Source: Platynereis dumerilii (lineage: Eukaryota; Annelida; Polychaeta; Phyllodocida; Nereididae). From it: a stretch of 64,000 nucleotides of DNA. The position numbers were made by a program, and so were the translations under genes. Positions 1 through 11,385 of the stretch are shown in pieces. Positions within the stretch are counted from its first letter, which is position 1. Each line of letters opens with the position of its first letter. Under the pieces are notes generated by a model. That model saw only the letters and a program-made list of their open reading frames with translations, searched no databases and had not been told where the DNA came from. The DNA lies in the NCBI GenBank assembly GCA_026936325.1, contig JAPTHN010000015.1, forward strand, positions 7,216,767 to 7,280,766. Reading direction: 5' to 3'.

Positions 1-540
1 ATCTATAAACATCTCAATTAACTACATTGTCGGACTTCAGTTTGTCTTGCAAGTCAAATACCAAGTGGTTATAAATCTCAGTCCTTGACTTTTGCATCAT
101 ATAGACTTACTATACATGTAGACTTACCGCCTGTAACCATAGAAGGTAAGCTTAAAAAACCTCAATTATATGACCATGCTGCAACAGATATCATATAGCC
201 CCAACAATGATTGAAGGAAAAAACTCAAAACAAGATATATCTCATCCCCAGCACTGATCTTGTTTAAAGATGTCTTCAGCATCATCTGCCTGGCTGAAAT
301 TCAATTTTCTAAAGCTAATTAATCTGGGTACAGCTGGTGCTGGCTCTTAAAACTGCAGTGCCTGTTTTGTTGTTTACAGTTAGATGCTGATAAGCTACTG
401 AAGACATGCTATATTCTTATCTGCAGGCCCTATTTCTGAAAACACTCTTTCTTCATGTATGTAATACTTTGCAAAATGTCCCGTTTGCAGTTCCGTTAGT
501 TTGGAGAAATGAGTTGGAATTAGGGAGACATGTCATTATC
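1..540. other. Non-coding, nothing recognised
   Basis: AT-rich unique-looking sequence. There is no long open frame with coding character, no terminal inverted repeat and no SINE box. Confidence 0.6.
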
Positions 541-838
541 TATATATAGACAGACAGACAGACAGATAGATGGATAGTTAGAGATAGAGAGCTAGAGAGC
601 TAGAGAGATAGAGAGATAGAGAGATAGAGAGATAGAGAGAGAGAGATAGAGAGATAGAGAGATAGAGAGAGATAGAGAGATAGAGAGATAGAGAGATAGA
701 GAGATAGAGAGATAGAGAGATAGAGAGATAGAGAGATAGAGAGATAGAGAGATAGAGAGATAAAGGATAGAGGGGTAGAGAGATAAAGAAATAGAGAATG
801 GTATGTGCAGCCTTCTAAGTCCAGAACTTCGGTCCAAG
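541..838 (-). mobile_element. SINE 3' end with expanded GATA/GAGA tail
   Basis: An array of GATA and GAGATA units (about 552-783) is followed at 796-834 by GTGCAGCCTTCTAAG and a hairpin-like stretch. This matches the 3' end of the SINE at 6144-6487, read on the minus strand, where the same GATA tail sits next to GTGCAGCCCTCTAAG. I read it as a 5'-truncated SINE whose (TATC)n tail expanded into a microsatellite. The long frames rich in Y, L, S and I on the minus strand here are products of the microsatellite, not a gene. Confidence 0.6.
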
Positions 839-1002
839 GTGGTCTTTCAACTGGGTATGCAGTACACCATTTACAGAGGACTGCATTGCACAGGGTCAAC
901 TGTATGAGGATTTTTGTTAATTGATAAAATCTCATTCCTGCGGTCATGTACAATTTGCCCAATTCAGACACCCTGTCAGGCCTGTCACCTTCCTGGTGCG
1001 GG

Positions 1003-1128
1003 CAGCCCAATGGGCACCACAGCCAGCCCAATGGGCACCACAGCCAGCCCAATGGGCACCACAGCCAGCCCAATGGGCACCACAGCCAGCCCAATGGGCA
1101 CCACAGCCAGCCCAATGGGCCCCATAGC
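1003..1128. repeat. 21-bp minisatellite, about 6 copies
   Basis: The unit CCAATGGGCACCACAGCCAGC is repeated almost without change about six times. Because 21 is a multiple of three, several frames stay open on both strands (7-residue repeats such as PMGTTAS). I see no flanking gene structure, so it is called a minisatellite. The near-identity of the copies points to recent expansion. Confidence 0.85.
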
Positions 1129-1532
1129 CCTTATTGCTGACTGTGTGACCCTGCAGTCGCCACCCCTTAAAGTGCTAATTGTATACTACGCATGCAGGAA
1201 GAATCGGGCAGGGAAAGTAGCAGTCTGCACAGGGCTAGATGGCAACTTCCATGTAATGACCCAATCCAGAAACCTGTGCACGCCTTTTCTCCGAGAGCCA
1301 CAATAAATCCGAATTAGATGCTTTTCACAAGCCCTTGGATGCTTTTCACTGGGGCAACTTGACTTGTAGGTCACGGATACCTCTTGGCAGGGAACAAGGT
1401 AACTGCAAGGGCCAAGAGGGTCCGTGTAGCATCCGTGGTGACTGGTGTGTACTGGTGTAACAGGACAAGGGCCAGGCTAATCAGTGTGTGTTGAGGCCAT
1501 CCAGGATCCATCAAGTGGCCACATAAACTGGT

Positions 1533-1690
1533 TGGCCTCTTTGGCTACTCACTATACTGGGAGGCCTCTTTAAAGGGACTGGGCCTCTTTAAAAGGACTG
1601 TGCCTCGTAGACTTCGAGGCATTTTTGGACTAGGAGGTGTACACACTGGAAAGCCTCTGTAACGTGCTTGGTGGCCTCCAAGTGTATGAG
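1533..1690. repeat. Degenerate GGCCTCTTTAAA repeat
   Basis: Several imperfect copies of GGCCTCTTT(AAA) occur in about 150 bases. This looks like a decayed short tandem repeat. Confidence 0.4.
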
Positions 1691-1699
1691 TCTTTTGGG

Positions 1700-3835
1700 T
1701 GGTTGGGGGTGGCGATATAGGTCTGTGGGGGGTCAGCGAAGGGATGTGTAAATGTTTAAAGGGGAGGGGGTGACCAGAAGAGGGTGATGGTAGCAAAGGG
1801 GTTGGTATTGGTGCTGGTACTACTTGGCCTGATTGATTGATCGATTGGTTTCTCTATGTGAAACCCATGTTCTTTAAGCACCCAATTTGTTCGATAGTTA
1901 GAGAAAGTATTGTAATTTTTATCTTATCATGAAAATGGAGTGTCCGGTTATTTAGTTTTATTTACAATGGTACGAAATGTAGAGAGGCATTTTAAAGCAG
2001 TGTATCATAAAACAATAGAAATGGTCAATGTTCTGCGACTGTTGTGTTGAAAGGCGTTCTGAAGTTGTGAATTTTATTGTTATTTAATAATTTTTCATCG
2101 CAAAAATAATCAAATAACTTCAAGAAGTTACCGCACCTACAACATCGAATCAACTGGCGGTACCATGTAACTGACTATATCTGGGATGCCTTCAATTCTT
2201 TGGGCCTGATGGGCTGTTTTACTCTGTAAAAGAGTTGATGTGTGGCCAGCGTGCCACGAGTATGCCTCCAAAGTGCCTCCAGAATGCTGAAGTGACAACT
2301 AGCTGACATGTAGTTGAGCTGACAGTTCTGGCTGACCCGCATAGCCTGTTTGTTTTAGCAGGGCCTTGGGACCCTCACGCAAGCAGGTGCACGCCGGCGT
2401 GTAGAGGGCTATCAAGCCAATCACTGGACCCTGATATCATAATTCAAAGATGACAGTTCCAGGGTGTTCATTGGGGGATTTCAATGTAGGCAGTCTGTTA
2501 GAAAATCCACTTTGTACTCTAAGCCTGACCAAGACATTTTTCTATGATTTTCTGCGCACTCCCAGACCAGAATCGAAACAATTTTGGCACCATTTTGACA
2601 CCTAAGTACCCCGGAAAGTAGTTATATACTATGGAGAGTAAATTGTCCCTAATCTGATTTTAGTGATTGGCTTGGTTCACGTTATATTGTGTGGTCAATT
2701 GGCTGAGATGTTTTGAGAACTTAGTGTGTGTCCTGCGTTCAGGAGTGTCCCTAGACAGAGGCTTGAACTGTTGTCCTCGTGTGTTGAGCATACATCCACT
2801 TGTTTGCACTATTTCAGAAGAGGGGGGGGGGTTGGTAGTTTTCCAATTTTCTAATTTTTTGTCACAACCATGTCACCCCTTCGTGACAGGAGCACAAGCT
2901 TGTGTCACTGATTGCTCGCATCTTTCTGATGTCTCATGACTGTGAGATAACTAGCCTGTCATCTTTCATTTTGCCCTGACAAATCATTCTTATAGTTGGC
3001 CAATCTCCTCTCAACCGTAACTACCTGTCATACAAACAATGTCTGTTGTGCAATTCTGTGCAAACTGCGGTGCAAAATGCTGTGCAATTGCTGGGCGATA
3101 CTTAATAGAGTGTTCACAGAATGGGCCCACACCTCACACTTTAGTGAACATTATGGCAATTTGGCATTATGGCAATTTGAACAATGTTTTGAACTCTGTC
3201 AGAGACATGACATTTTATTGTTATAGCAAGTTATAAAGTATGAAAATCAGAGAGTGTACTGTCATGGACATGCAGTGTGTTAAAAGATTTTGAACTATAG
3301 AGATAATTAGACCTTTTCAACTTTAGAATATACCGACCTGGCTGTGTAAGTTTTATTTCTATTATGTCACTGAAATCATAACGTTATCACACATTATCAA
3401 AGTTATTTACAGATTCACATAAGTGTCAGTGACAGTGTCTGACACAGTTTGGACATTTATGCATTCCAATATTTTGTTCATTTATAGTTATACATACAAT
3501 TTTGTCATTTTTACTGCACCCATTTAAGAAATTTTATACCCTAGTTCTCAGAACATCTACACGACAATTTTGAGCAGTTTTGACAATTTTCTGACCCCAT
3601 TTACCACAATTTTTTCACCAATTCATATCACCTTTCAAGGCTTTCATGCACCAATTTGATATGTCGTTCTGTACATGACCGAAGCCTCAAAGAGCTGTAG
3701 CCTACGTTTCTTCTTTCTTCCGTCTCTCACTTGCACATAACGACCTCCTGTCAAAAATAATCATCCTAGACCATGGTATCATTAAAGTGACACTTTTGAT
3801 AAGTCTGGTGATCACCAATTCAGCCAGTCATATGA
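1700..3835. other. Non-coding, nothing recognised
   Basis: Short open frames only, none with domain-like sequence or splice-flanked coding character. No terminal repeats or SINE boxes were found. Confidence 0.55.
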
Positions 3836-5440
3836 ATACATGCGGTGTTAGAGAATATTGATAGAGTAATTGTGAACTTAGAAAATGGTAACATACCGGT
3901 AAACATATTCCTGGATCTATCAAAGGCATTTGATACCCTTGATCATGATTTGCTTCTATATAAGTTATCCCATTATGGAATTCAAGGAAATGCTCTAAAT
4001 TTGTGTAAATCATACTTGACTAACCGGAAACAATATGTAGAATACAACGGCTCCAGATCTAAAAAACTCACAATTAAAACAGGAGTACCCCAAGGTTCTA
4101 TACTTGGCCCGCTCTTCTTCTTGATATATCTAAATGACTTTGATAGATCCACGGATATGTTTAAATTTATTACGTATGCAGATGACACTACCTTAATAGC
4201 TTCCCTTTCACTAGATACACCTGCCTCCCCACGAGTCTTTGAGCTTTCACTAAATGAAGAACTAAAAAAAGTAAATGATTGGTTGAAAATTAACAAGCTC
4301 TCCCTAAACATAGGAAAAACAAAATTTATGATGTTTCATACTATAAATAAATGTGTTCCCCGACTTTCCTTAGAAATTGAACAAAACCAGATACAACGTG
4401 TTGATAATTTTGATTTTCTCGGTATTATCATTGACAAAAATCTTACTTGGAAATCACATATTGAGAAAATTGAAAAGAAAATCGTAAAAGTTCTGGCTAT
4501 TCTAAACCGACTAAAACACTATGTACCGTTAGAAACGCTTCGTACACTGTATAACTCCCTCATTTCACCACACCTACTTTATGGCATCCTGCTCTGGGGA
4601 CAAAAAATAAAAAATATCACTAAACTCCAAAAAAAGGCGATGCGACTCATTACCAAATCTAAATACAATGCCCACACAGAGCCCCTATTTAAAAAATTAA
4701 ATATACTAAAAGTCTCAGATATTTTGACCTTACAAGAATGGAAATTTTATTATAAATTAGTCCATAAAACTCTCCCTACTTATTTCTTGACAATTTCGCT
4801 CCAGAGACACAGCGACCTCCACCATTATCAAACTCGACAAAACAATCTTTTCGTGATACCCAAGCTTAAATATCAACTCTCTCTTAGCTCTGTAAAAAAC
4901 CGATTACCTAATTTGATTAACCAAGCCCCAAACTCTACACTAGAGAAAGTTCATACACATAGTTTATTCGGAATATGTTTTTACCTAAAAAGGGTATTCA
5001 TCAGTGCCTACTGTGATTCATGTGAAACACTTGACTGTTATATTTGTAGAAGACATTAGATCCTTTTATTGTGTTTTGTCTTTGATTCTGCTTTTCTACC
5101 CTTCTCATCTTACTTTGAGCTGTTGGAGTTGACAGAGTTCAAATAGTATATAGTTATGCTCTTTCCCACTCAGTTATCTACCTTATGGATCCTCGTCCCA
5201 TTATCACAAACCCCTTCAAAATTACTATACCCCCATGCTTGCACACGTGCAGTCAAATTTATATCATAAACTCAAAGTAATATTTATTAATATTGGTGGT
5301 TTGCAGACAGCGGCTATTGCCTTATGCAAATCCCCTTTGTTTCAGTGTGAAATGACTCAAACTTTAACTTTACTGCATTGTATGTTAATATGTAAACATT
5401 GAACAACAATAAACTATTTCTGTCTGTCTGTCTGTCTGTC
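3836..5440 (+). mobile_element. 5'-truncated LINE (non-LTR retrotransposon)
   Basis: The element starts abruptly inside the reverse transcriptase domain, at the point equivalent to the conserved HAVLE stretch, so the endonuclease and first part of the RT are missing. It keeps the rest of the RT and the C-terminal region, then a 3' UTR of about 360 bases with AATAAA near the end. It finishes in a perfect (TCTG)n run at 5419-5440. A 5' truncation together with a short simple-repeat tail is the usual outcome of target-primed reverse transcription. The clade looks like the Jockey/CR1/I group, judged from the motif wording only. The frame has no internal stop, so the insertion is probably fairly young. 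Confidence 0.9.
3845..5059 (+). CDS. LINE reverse transcriptase, C-terminal part of ORF2
   Basis: This 404-codon open frame encodes the palm, thumb and C-terminal part of a non-LTR reverse transcriptase, the enzyme that copies element RNA at a nicked chromosomal target. Visible motifs, counted from position 3845: FLDLSKAFD at residues 22-30 (first catalytic Asp), GVPQGSILGP at 80-89, YADD at 111-114 (catalytic Asp pair), and an NKLSLNIGKTK stretch after it. A thumb-like LRTLYNSLISPHLLYG region follows. It ends with a Cys/His-containing C terminus (CDSCETLDCYICRRH), which resembles the short Cys cluster at the end of some LINE ORF2 proteins. The first codon is GTG and is not a true start. An in-frame stop lies at 3833-3835, just outside the truncation point. 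With the endonuclease and N-terminal RT part missing, it cannot move by itself. Confidence 0.92.
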   Translation: MLENIDRVIVNLENGNIPVNIFLDLSKAFDTLDHDLLLYKLSHYGIQGNALNLCKSYLTNRKQYVEYNGSRSKKLTIKTGVPQGSILGPLFFLIYLNDFDRSTDMFKFITYADDTTLIASLSLDTPASPRVFELSLNEELKKVNDWLKINKLSLNIGKTKFMMFHTINKCVPRLSLEIEQNQIQRVDNFDFLGIIIDKNLTWKSHIEKIEKKIVKVLAILNRLKHYVPLETLRTLYNSLISPHLLYGILLWGQKIKNITKLQKKAMRLITKSKYNAHTEPLFKKLNILKVSDILTLQEWKFYYKLVHKTLPTYFLTISLQRHSDLHHYQTRQNNLFVIPKLKYQLSLSSVKNRLPNLINQAPNSTLEKVHTHSLFGICFYLKRVFISAYCDSCETLDCYICRRH

Positions 5441-6143
5441 ATGGCCCGTATGGCACAATTGGTGCCGGTGCCATCTAAGATTGATTGATCGATTTCACCC
5501 ATAGCATCACCATATTTTCCATTTCCTCTGATCTTGTGCATTCCATGGCTAGACCATTGGTATTTTGTTGCATTCTATAGCTGTATAGGTCTTCATTCTA
5601 TAGGTTTCCATAGCTTTCTATAGCTGTTTAGTTGTAGCTATAGCACTGCTTCCAGACACTATCCCAAACCTATTTCACAGCATTCTACAGCTATATATTA
5701 TATATCTGGAGATATATTTTGCCAAGCTCAAACTAGGCATGCATTCCATGAGAGTTTGTCACATTATCATGGCAATATATTTGATAGCATCTTATTGAAT
5801 TGTTACTGTTTCTTGGTATTGGCAATTTTCATATATCGGTTTATTTTGGTCGAGGAATTGTTGATAATGTTTCTGCTCTTCTGGAGTTAATGGGGGCCAA
5901 TTCCTACCCAGACACTCTTGTGGGAAAAGTTCCAGAAGGATGTTATCTGATAAGATATAATAATGTTCATTGTGCTAATCTTTATACAAGACTGGTACCA
6001 TTGAAATTGAGCACCAAATTTGTAAAATATAAGAACAGTTATAGTTGCTGCAGTCAAAGAATGAACTCAAATAGTCTACATTTTCATATCTCAATATCAT
6101 CATTATATTTGCCTGTCGTTATAAAATGCTGACATGTTGTTTG
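5441..6143. other. Non-coding, nothing recognised
   Basis: Unique-looking AT-rich sequence between the LINE tail and a SINE. A 110-codon open frame at 5800-6132 has no recognisable motif and no splice context, so I do not call it. Confidence 0.5.
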
Positions 6144-6487
6144 TGATAGATAGATAGATAGATAGATAGATAATTATAGATATGGTAAGTGCAGCCCTCT
6201 AAGCCCAGTTCTGGGCACTCACGAGGGTTGATTGATGAGATGAGAGAGAGAGCAGGAGTCCTCAACATGTTACACATTTACCCCATGTGAGGGATCTTTT
6301 ACTTGCCCAGCACAGACACTGATACAAGGGGCTGCCAATTTAATGTCTCATCCGAACGACATCCAGCTGGGATTTTGCTCATAAAGGTACACTGAAAATT
6401 TCGGGTTCCCCAACCGGGAGTCGAACCCATGCTGGCAAAGACCTTCAGAGCAGGTGGGAACCTTAACCACTACACCATCCAGCTGCC
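6144..6487 (-). mobile_element. tRNA-derived SINE, near full length
   Basis: Read on the minus strand, the right end carries a tRNA-like head. An A-box-like TGGTGTAGTGGTTAAGG lies at 6461-6477 and a B box GGGTTCGACTC at 6418-6428. The body continues through CATCCAGCTGGGATTTTGC-type sequence to a 3' domain with the hairpin GCCCAG/CTGGGC and AGAGGGCTGCACTTACC. It ends in a (TATC)n tail (GATA on the plus strand, 6144-6172). The plus-strand element at 63306-63620 shares the whole body, so this is a genuine dispersed family. The polymerase III boxes belong to the SINE; this is not a working tRNA gene. Confidence 0.9.
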
Positions 6488-6844
6488 TTGTGTAAGACCG
6501 TACATAGTATCCAAGACAATAGAAATCGTCCATTCTGTAGCTATAGCCAACATTACTGGTGCTGTAGATGCTGCTTGGTCGACTGGATGCTATCTCTGTC
6601 CCAAGTCATCTGCAAGATCCTGGTCATGAATGTTGGGCATCAATTGTTTATTGTCCAGTCGTCCAGCCTATTTATCAAGGAACCACCTACACTACAGTGC
6701 AAGGAAACAGGCTACCTAGACATAGGCCAGCAATACAACACAAGGGATATATATATATATAAGGGATACATGGGTCTCTGGCCTATTGGATAATTGTGTA
6801 CATGGGCCTATCACATTCTGTAGAATGAAGGGGTCACACTCAGA

Positions 6845-7165
6845 AAGAAAATTACTGTCAGAAAATAGTACTGTGACAGAAAACAGTCAGTATACTGTGC
6901 CAGAAAACAGTCTATATTGTGTCACAAAACCTTAAGTACTCCATCAGAAGACAGTCAGTACTGTGACAAAAAGCAGTCTGTACTATATCAGTATTGTGTC
7001 AGAAAAAGGTCACTGCTGTGTCAAGAAAACTGTCTGTATTGTGTCAGAAAACATTTGGTGCTCTGTCAGAAAGAATAGTGTCTTAAAACTGAGAAAAGCA
7101 AGCAATACTCTGTCAGAAAAGATGACTCCAGTACTGTGTCAGAAAAGCAGCTATAGTGTCTCACT
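6845..7165. repeat. Degenerate ~22-bp tandem repeat (ACTGTGTCAGAAAACAGT)
   Basis: About a dozen imperfect copies of a unit close to AGTACTGTGTCAGAAAACAG, with variable spacing. It looks like an old minisatellite. It ends just before the TA-flanked element. Confidence 0.8.
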
Positions 7166-7324
7166 CAGACCATATACATTATACAACAACAGATCCCATT
7201 TAATTGCTTGGCTGAGCAAAGCAAGGACCTTGTTGTGCTGCAATAAAATAAGGTATTTATCACCCTCGCCCTGGGTGGCCAGTTGACTATATGTATTTGG
7301 AATCATTCACTGTCATTCGCAATG

Positions 7325-8309
7325 TAGGGGAGAGCGGGGCACAGTGAGACACTTTTTTTATTTTCAAGTGTTCCAAAATGTTGGCAGTAAAGAGTTAAAT
7401 GAGATCAGGTCCACATTATAGATAATGACGTTGGGTATATTGTACAATAGTTTCAGGTTCCTACCTTTTTCAGGTTTGGAGAAATTTTGAGTTACGTCCA
7501 TGCTCGTTAAGTGTCTCACTGTGCCCCGTGGGTGGGGCACAGTGAGACAGCAGGCGGGGCACAGTGAGACAGGGCATCTGCTGCCTTAACCGCAGATCCT
7601 CAGGACCTGCAGAATTGTTCTATCAATAGTTGCCACAGAAACTACTGTGCTGTTACAAAAGCAGCTGGCTAGGTGATTTTTTAGGTCTTATTTTGAGTAT
7701 GTTTCGAAACTTCATCGCACAGGACACATGCACGACTTATTTAACCTGCCGCGCCTGTTACATACTAGTCAAAATTCTTTTCTGATGCTTCCCTTCGGAT
7801 ATGACTCACTAAAATCAGTAGTTTATAGCAGGCATTTTGTTTTTTATAGTGAATTGTGAGCTATGCATTAAAGTCAGGTCATTTGGAGTGTAATTTGTCA
7901 TGTCTCACTGTGCCCCGCCCCAAACTGTCTCACTGTGCCCCACAGAGCTCTCTCTGTAAAATTTTTGAATCCTGCAGACCGGTGGCCTGCATAGTGGTAC
8001 TTCATCTCACTAAACTAAGACAAATAATCTAGGTTTGAATCCCTGGAAATTGATTTGCATTATTCCATTTTTCTTGGGAATTATGACAAAAAGTTGTTTA
8101 TCAAAATTATTTACTTTTACTGGTCGAAAACCAAAATATTGAAATTCCACTCTTGATATGCTGCGTAGGCATTCAGGATATAGGACAGTATCTCACTTAC
8201 TTACTTTTTGTACTATACTAAAGAGGGTTGATCTGTAAACAGGACCAGTTAGATGCCACGGGCTTTGTCTCACTGTGCCCGCCGTCTCACTGTGCCCCGC
8301 TCTCCCCTA
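7325..8309. mobile_element. 981-bp non-autonomous element with perfect 24-bp TIRs and TA target duplication
   Basis: The element spans 7327-8307 and is flanked on both sides by TA (7325-7326 and 8308-8309). The 24-bp ends at 7327-7350 and 8284-8307 are perfect inverted copies beginning GGGGAGAGCGGGGCACAG. A 16-mer inside the TIR, GGGGCACAGTGAGACA, recurs internally on both strands: plus at 7336, 7534 and 7556; minus at 7512, 7901, 7926, 8266 (one mismatch) and 8284 (15 of 16). There is no transposase-like open frame. TA duplication fits Tc1/mariner-like or other TA-targeting superfamilies; I cannot name the family. Perfect TIRs suggest fairly recent mobility. Confidence 0.85.
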
Positions 8310-8337
8310 GATGTAGCAGCCACTGTATTTTCTGGTT

Positions 8338-8710
8338 CACTACCATCCTAAATGACACAACATGTCCTGCAATATGATATTACGGTACCATCCTAAAAGG
8401 AACGTCTCCATTTCATGAATGTATTATTCACTACCATCCCAAATGAAACAACATGTCTTGTTGCAGTATAGTACCATCCTAAAAGAAATGTTTTCATTTC
8501 ATGAATTAATTTTTACTATCATTATAAATGACACAACATATTCTACAATTTTGTATCATCCTAAAAGGAACGTCTTCATTTCAAGAATGTATTGTTCACT
8601 ACCATCCTAAATGACACTACATGGTCTATAATATGGTACCATTCTAAATGAAATGACATGTTCTACAAGAAGGTACCATCCTGAAATGAGCAACTTCTTT
8701 CATCCTAAAG
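8338..8710. repeat. Diverged 82-92-bp tandem repeat
   Basis: Four to five copies of a unit containing CACTACCATCCTAAATGACA, ACATGT and CATCCTAAAAGGAACGTCT, starting near 8338, 8431, 8512 and 8596. Spacing drifts from about 92 to 82. Echoes of the motif (CTTCATT, GAGATAT) continue weakly to about 9400, so the array may once have been longer. Confidence 0.75.
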
Positions 8711-10019
8711 ACACATGTTATACAAAATGGTACCCCTGCAGCGATTGAACATGCACTTTCTTCTGGTCTGTAGACAATACTGTACATGATGTAATGCTTT
8801 TCTTATTATATTTTTCATTCAGATAAACTGTAGGGACTGTGCATGTCTTTGGAGGTCTCACTTGATTAACCACTGCTATACTGTATATTTGTTCTAGATA
8901 TCTTCTGAGAGACACAGTAATTTATGGTTAAGGAAATTCCTTCGATTATACATGTTCATTTAGATAATGTCTCCATTTTGTATACATGTTCTTTGAGATA
9001 TGGTGTATGTCTCTACTTACATATTGTATATATATGTTTTCATTAACTACATACAATGCACCCTTCCTGTAACGTAATCCAGAAGCTGCCTTGGTGCCAG
9101 AAAAAGTTCTGTTCAACAATATTGTACTTTCCACAAGGAAAAGCTTTCATTTATGCTTTTTAATCAGACATACTATATCACTTCTACAGTCTAAATCTTC
9201 ATTCGTGTGTTTTCATTATACTACACAATCTTGTGCCATTCCATAAATTAATATTTCGATACACAAAACTGTTTTGCAGTATAGCACTAACACAAAGCTA
9301 CTATAGCCATAAGAAAATACCTTCATTCATATTTCTTGCATTATCTTCATTGAGATATACTGGCATAGTATATGCTTCCATTTATACGTTGTATATATAT
9401 TCATTTGTGTGGTTTCATTCTGTAATTACTGCAGTACTGTTAATGTAGCTTTTCTTTACATGGGAAATGCAAGGCTTTGCAGGCAAACCCCATAATTCAG
9501 GTCGTAATTACTTTGAGAAATTGCTGCAGATGAATGTAGGGATAAGAAAGAGGTCTGGCAGTTATTTGTGTCATCAGATTGTCAGAGTACTCCCAAAGTG
9601 CCTTGGGTTATGACTGCAAAAAAAGGGAAAAAAGCAGCAATTGGAGGATGATTAGTCTTTTGAAAGTTGAGGGCAAAAAAGTGAAAAAAAAGTATAAAAA
9701 GCAAGGAAAGAACATAAAAAATACAAGAAAGAAACTAAAAACCCAGAGTGAAATACAAAAACAAGAACGTTATTATGATTGTCATCTTCCATTATGTAGC
9801 TTCGTCAACAAGCCTAGTAAGATTTGAATTTGTATATATATAATGGAAACATAATTGAGAAGAGATTATAAGCCGAGTACAATTAAATGTGTGGATTTAC
9901 TGTAAAAGGATGTTGTTCTGATGAGACGTTTGATACTGTTTCCATTGTACTGATCAGTGTACACATGCAAATCTTTATGACATAATACAGATAAATAATT
10001 ATTATGTTTAATGTTTTTT
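8711..10019. other. Non-coding; decayed repeat echoes and an A-rich patch
   Basis: 8711-9450 contains faint copies of the neighbouring repeat. 9610-9770 is A-rich and gives a lysine-rich open frame of no coding merit. No gene was seen. Confidence 0.5.
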
Positions 10020-10245
10020 ACTCCTTTTCGCTCATTTCATCTCGTCTCATCTCATCTCTTCTCATCTCATCTCATCTCAATCTCATTCTCATCTCATCTC
10101 ATGTCATCTCATCTCATCTCGTCTCGTCTCTTTCTCATTCTCATCTCATCTCACCTCATCTCACCCTCTCTCATCTCATCTAATCTCATGCATCTCACTT
10201 CCTGTCTCACCTCACCTCATCTCATCTCTTCCATCTCATTTTCGT
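10020..10245. repeat. (TCATC)n pentanucleotide microsatellite
   Basis: About 225 bases of TCATC/TCTCA units with scattered changes. Confidence 0.9.
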
Positions 10246-10249
10246 AATG

Positions 10250-11314
10250 TAATTTGTCAAACCAAAATGCCTGTCTTTAAAAACAATGTTAAACTTTGCT
10301 TATCACCTGGATAATATCAATATATACTAAAGAATACCACAGAATAGAACAGACCAGAGTAGATATAGCACAAATGTGAAATGTTATTGAGATGATGGAT
10401 CTCTCTTTTTGAGATATTATACAGCTCTTTACAGTAAGTGTTGTTGCTATGCTACAAAATGTCAAATCTAACAAGCATAATGACCAGATGATGGATGATC
10501 TCCCATATGGCATTTGTTATGACAATTTTCCAAATGGTATTCAACAAGTTGTACTTGCCACCAGTGTCTCACTGCATTAGCTGAAGGTGTAAACGTATAC
10601 CAAGCTCACACCATGAATTCTGTGGAACTCGGAGAACTGGTGTCCCACAGAGGTTTATGGGCCTCCTGCGAAAACAGTTACGCACACCGAAAGAAGACCG
10701 TTGAACTATATACAGAGAGAACTGTCTTAAGTATACATGGGTCATGGGTCCCTGTTGGAAGACCATCAAATTGTATGATAAAGCCTTCTTTCGGAGAGCC
10801 AAAACTGCCCCAAAAGACGATTTTGCAATCGCGAGAGTCTCGAAGTCCTTCAACTTATGATATGCATCCAATTTTCTTTTGCGGCCCAATATTTAACGTG
10901 AAAATCCCAAGGGGCAACACTTTACACTCCAGTAAAAGACCATTTCCTACCACAAGCAAGGTCTCAAAATAGAGGCTCCCTGTATAAGTAATCTACAACC
11001 CTGTAGAAAGTGTATGTGGTCCTGTTCACAGCATATAGATCACCAAGCATGTCTGAAACACTATCTTACTGGCCGACATCAAACAGTAAGCCGGTGGACC
11101 ACTGGGGTGGCCATTATTATGGAGTATGGGTCCTAAGACTCCCTTACAATGTGTATTCTTGTAGGCCTATATGGGAGTCTATAGAAGGAATCTATAGGAC
11201 ACCATAGGATCTATAGAAGTTAGGCTTATGAGGGTGATCAATGAGTTCAATGGAGAGAATGCCACCCTGCTAATTACTTGTACTAACTGACAGCATGGTG
11301 CTAATAAGTTGGTG
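10250..11314. other. Non-coding, nothing recognised
   Basis: A 119-codon frame at 10613-10972 and an antisense frame overlap, but neither shows domain-like sequence or splice sites I would trust. Confidence 0.45.
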
Positions 11315-11385
11315 AAGGTGGTACAATGGTTAGAATGTCTTTGCCATCCTCTAAAGAGAAGGTCCTGGGTGTGAATCTTTGCCCA
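11315..11385 (+). mobile_element. tRNA-like SINE head remnant
   Basis: GGTGGTACAATGGTTAGAATG resembles a degenerate A box. Downstream, GGTCCTGGGTGTGAATC resembles a weak B box about 45 bases later. The remainder of a SINE body does not follow, because a small inverted-repeat element begins at 11386. I infer an old SINE interrupted or bounded by that element. Confidence 0.45.

Noticed and set aside
914-1306. 130-codon frame with PMGTTAS repeats
   Set aside because: Three overlapping plus-strand frames and one minus-strand frame are all open because the 21-bp unit lacks stops; there is no splice or domain support.
6416-6480. Possible tRNA genes at this and the other tRNA-like heads (17135, 23990, 63133, 63306)
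   Set aside because: A and B boxes are present but the acceptor stems are not, and each continues into a SINE body or tail.
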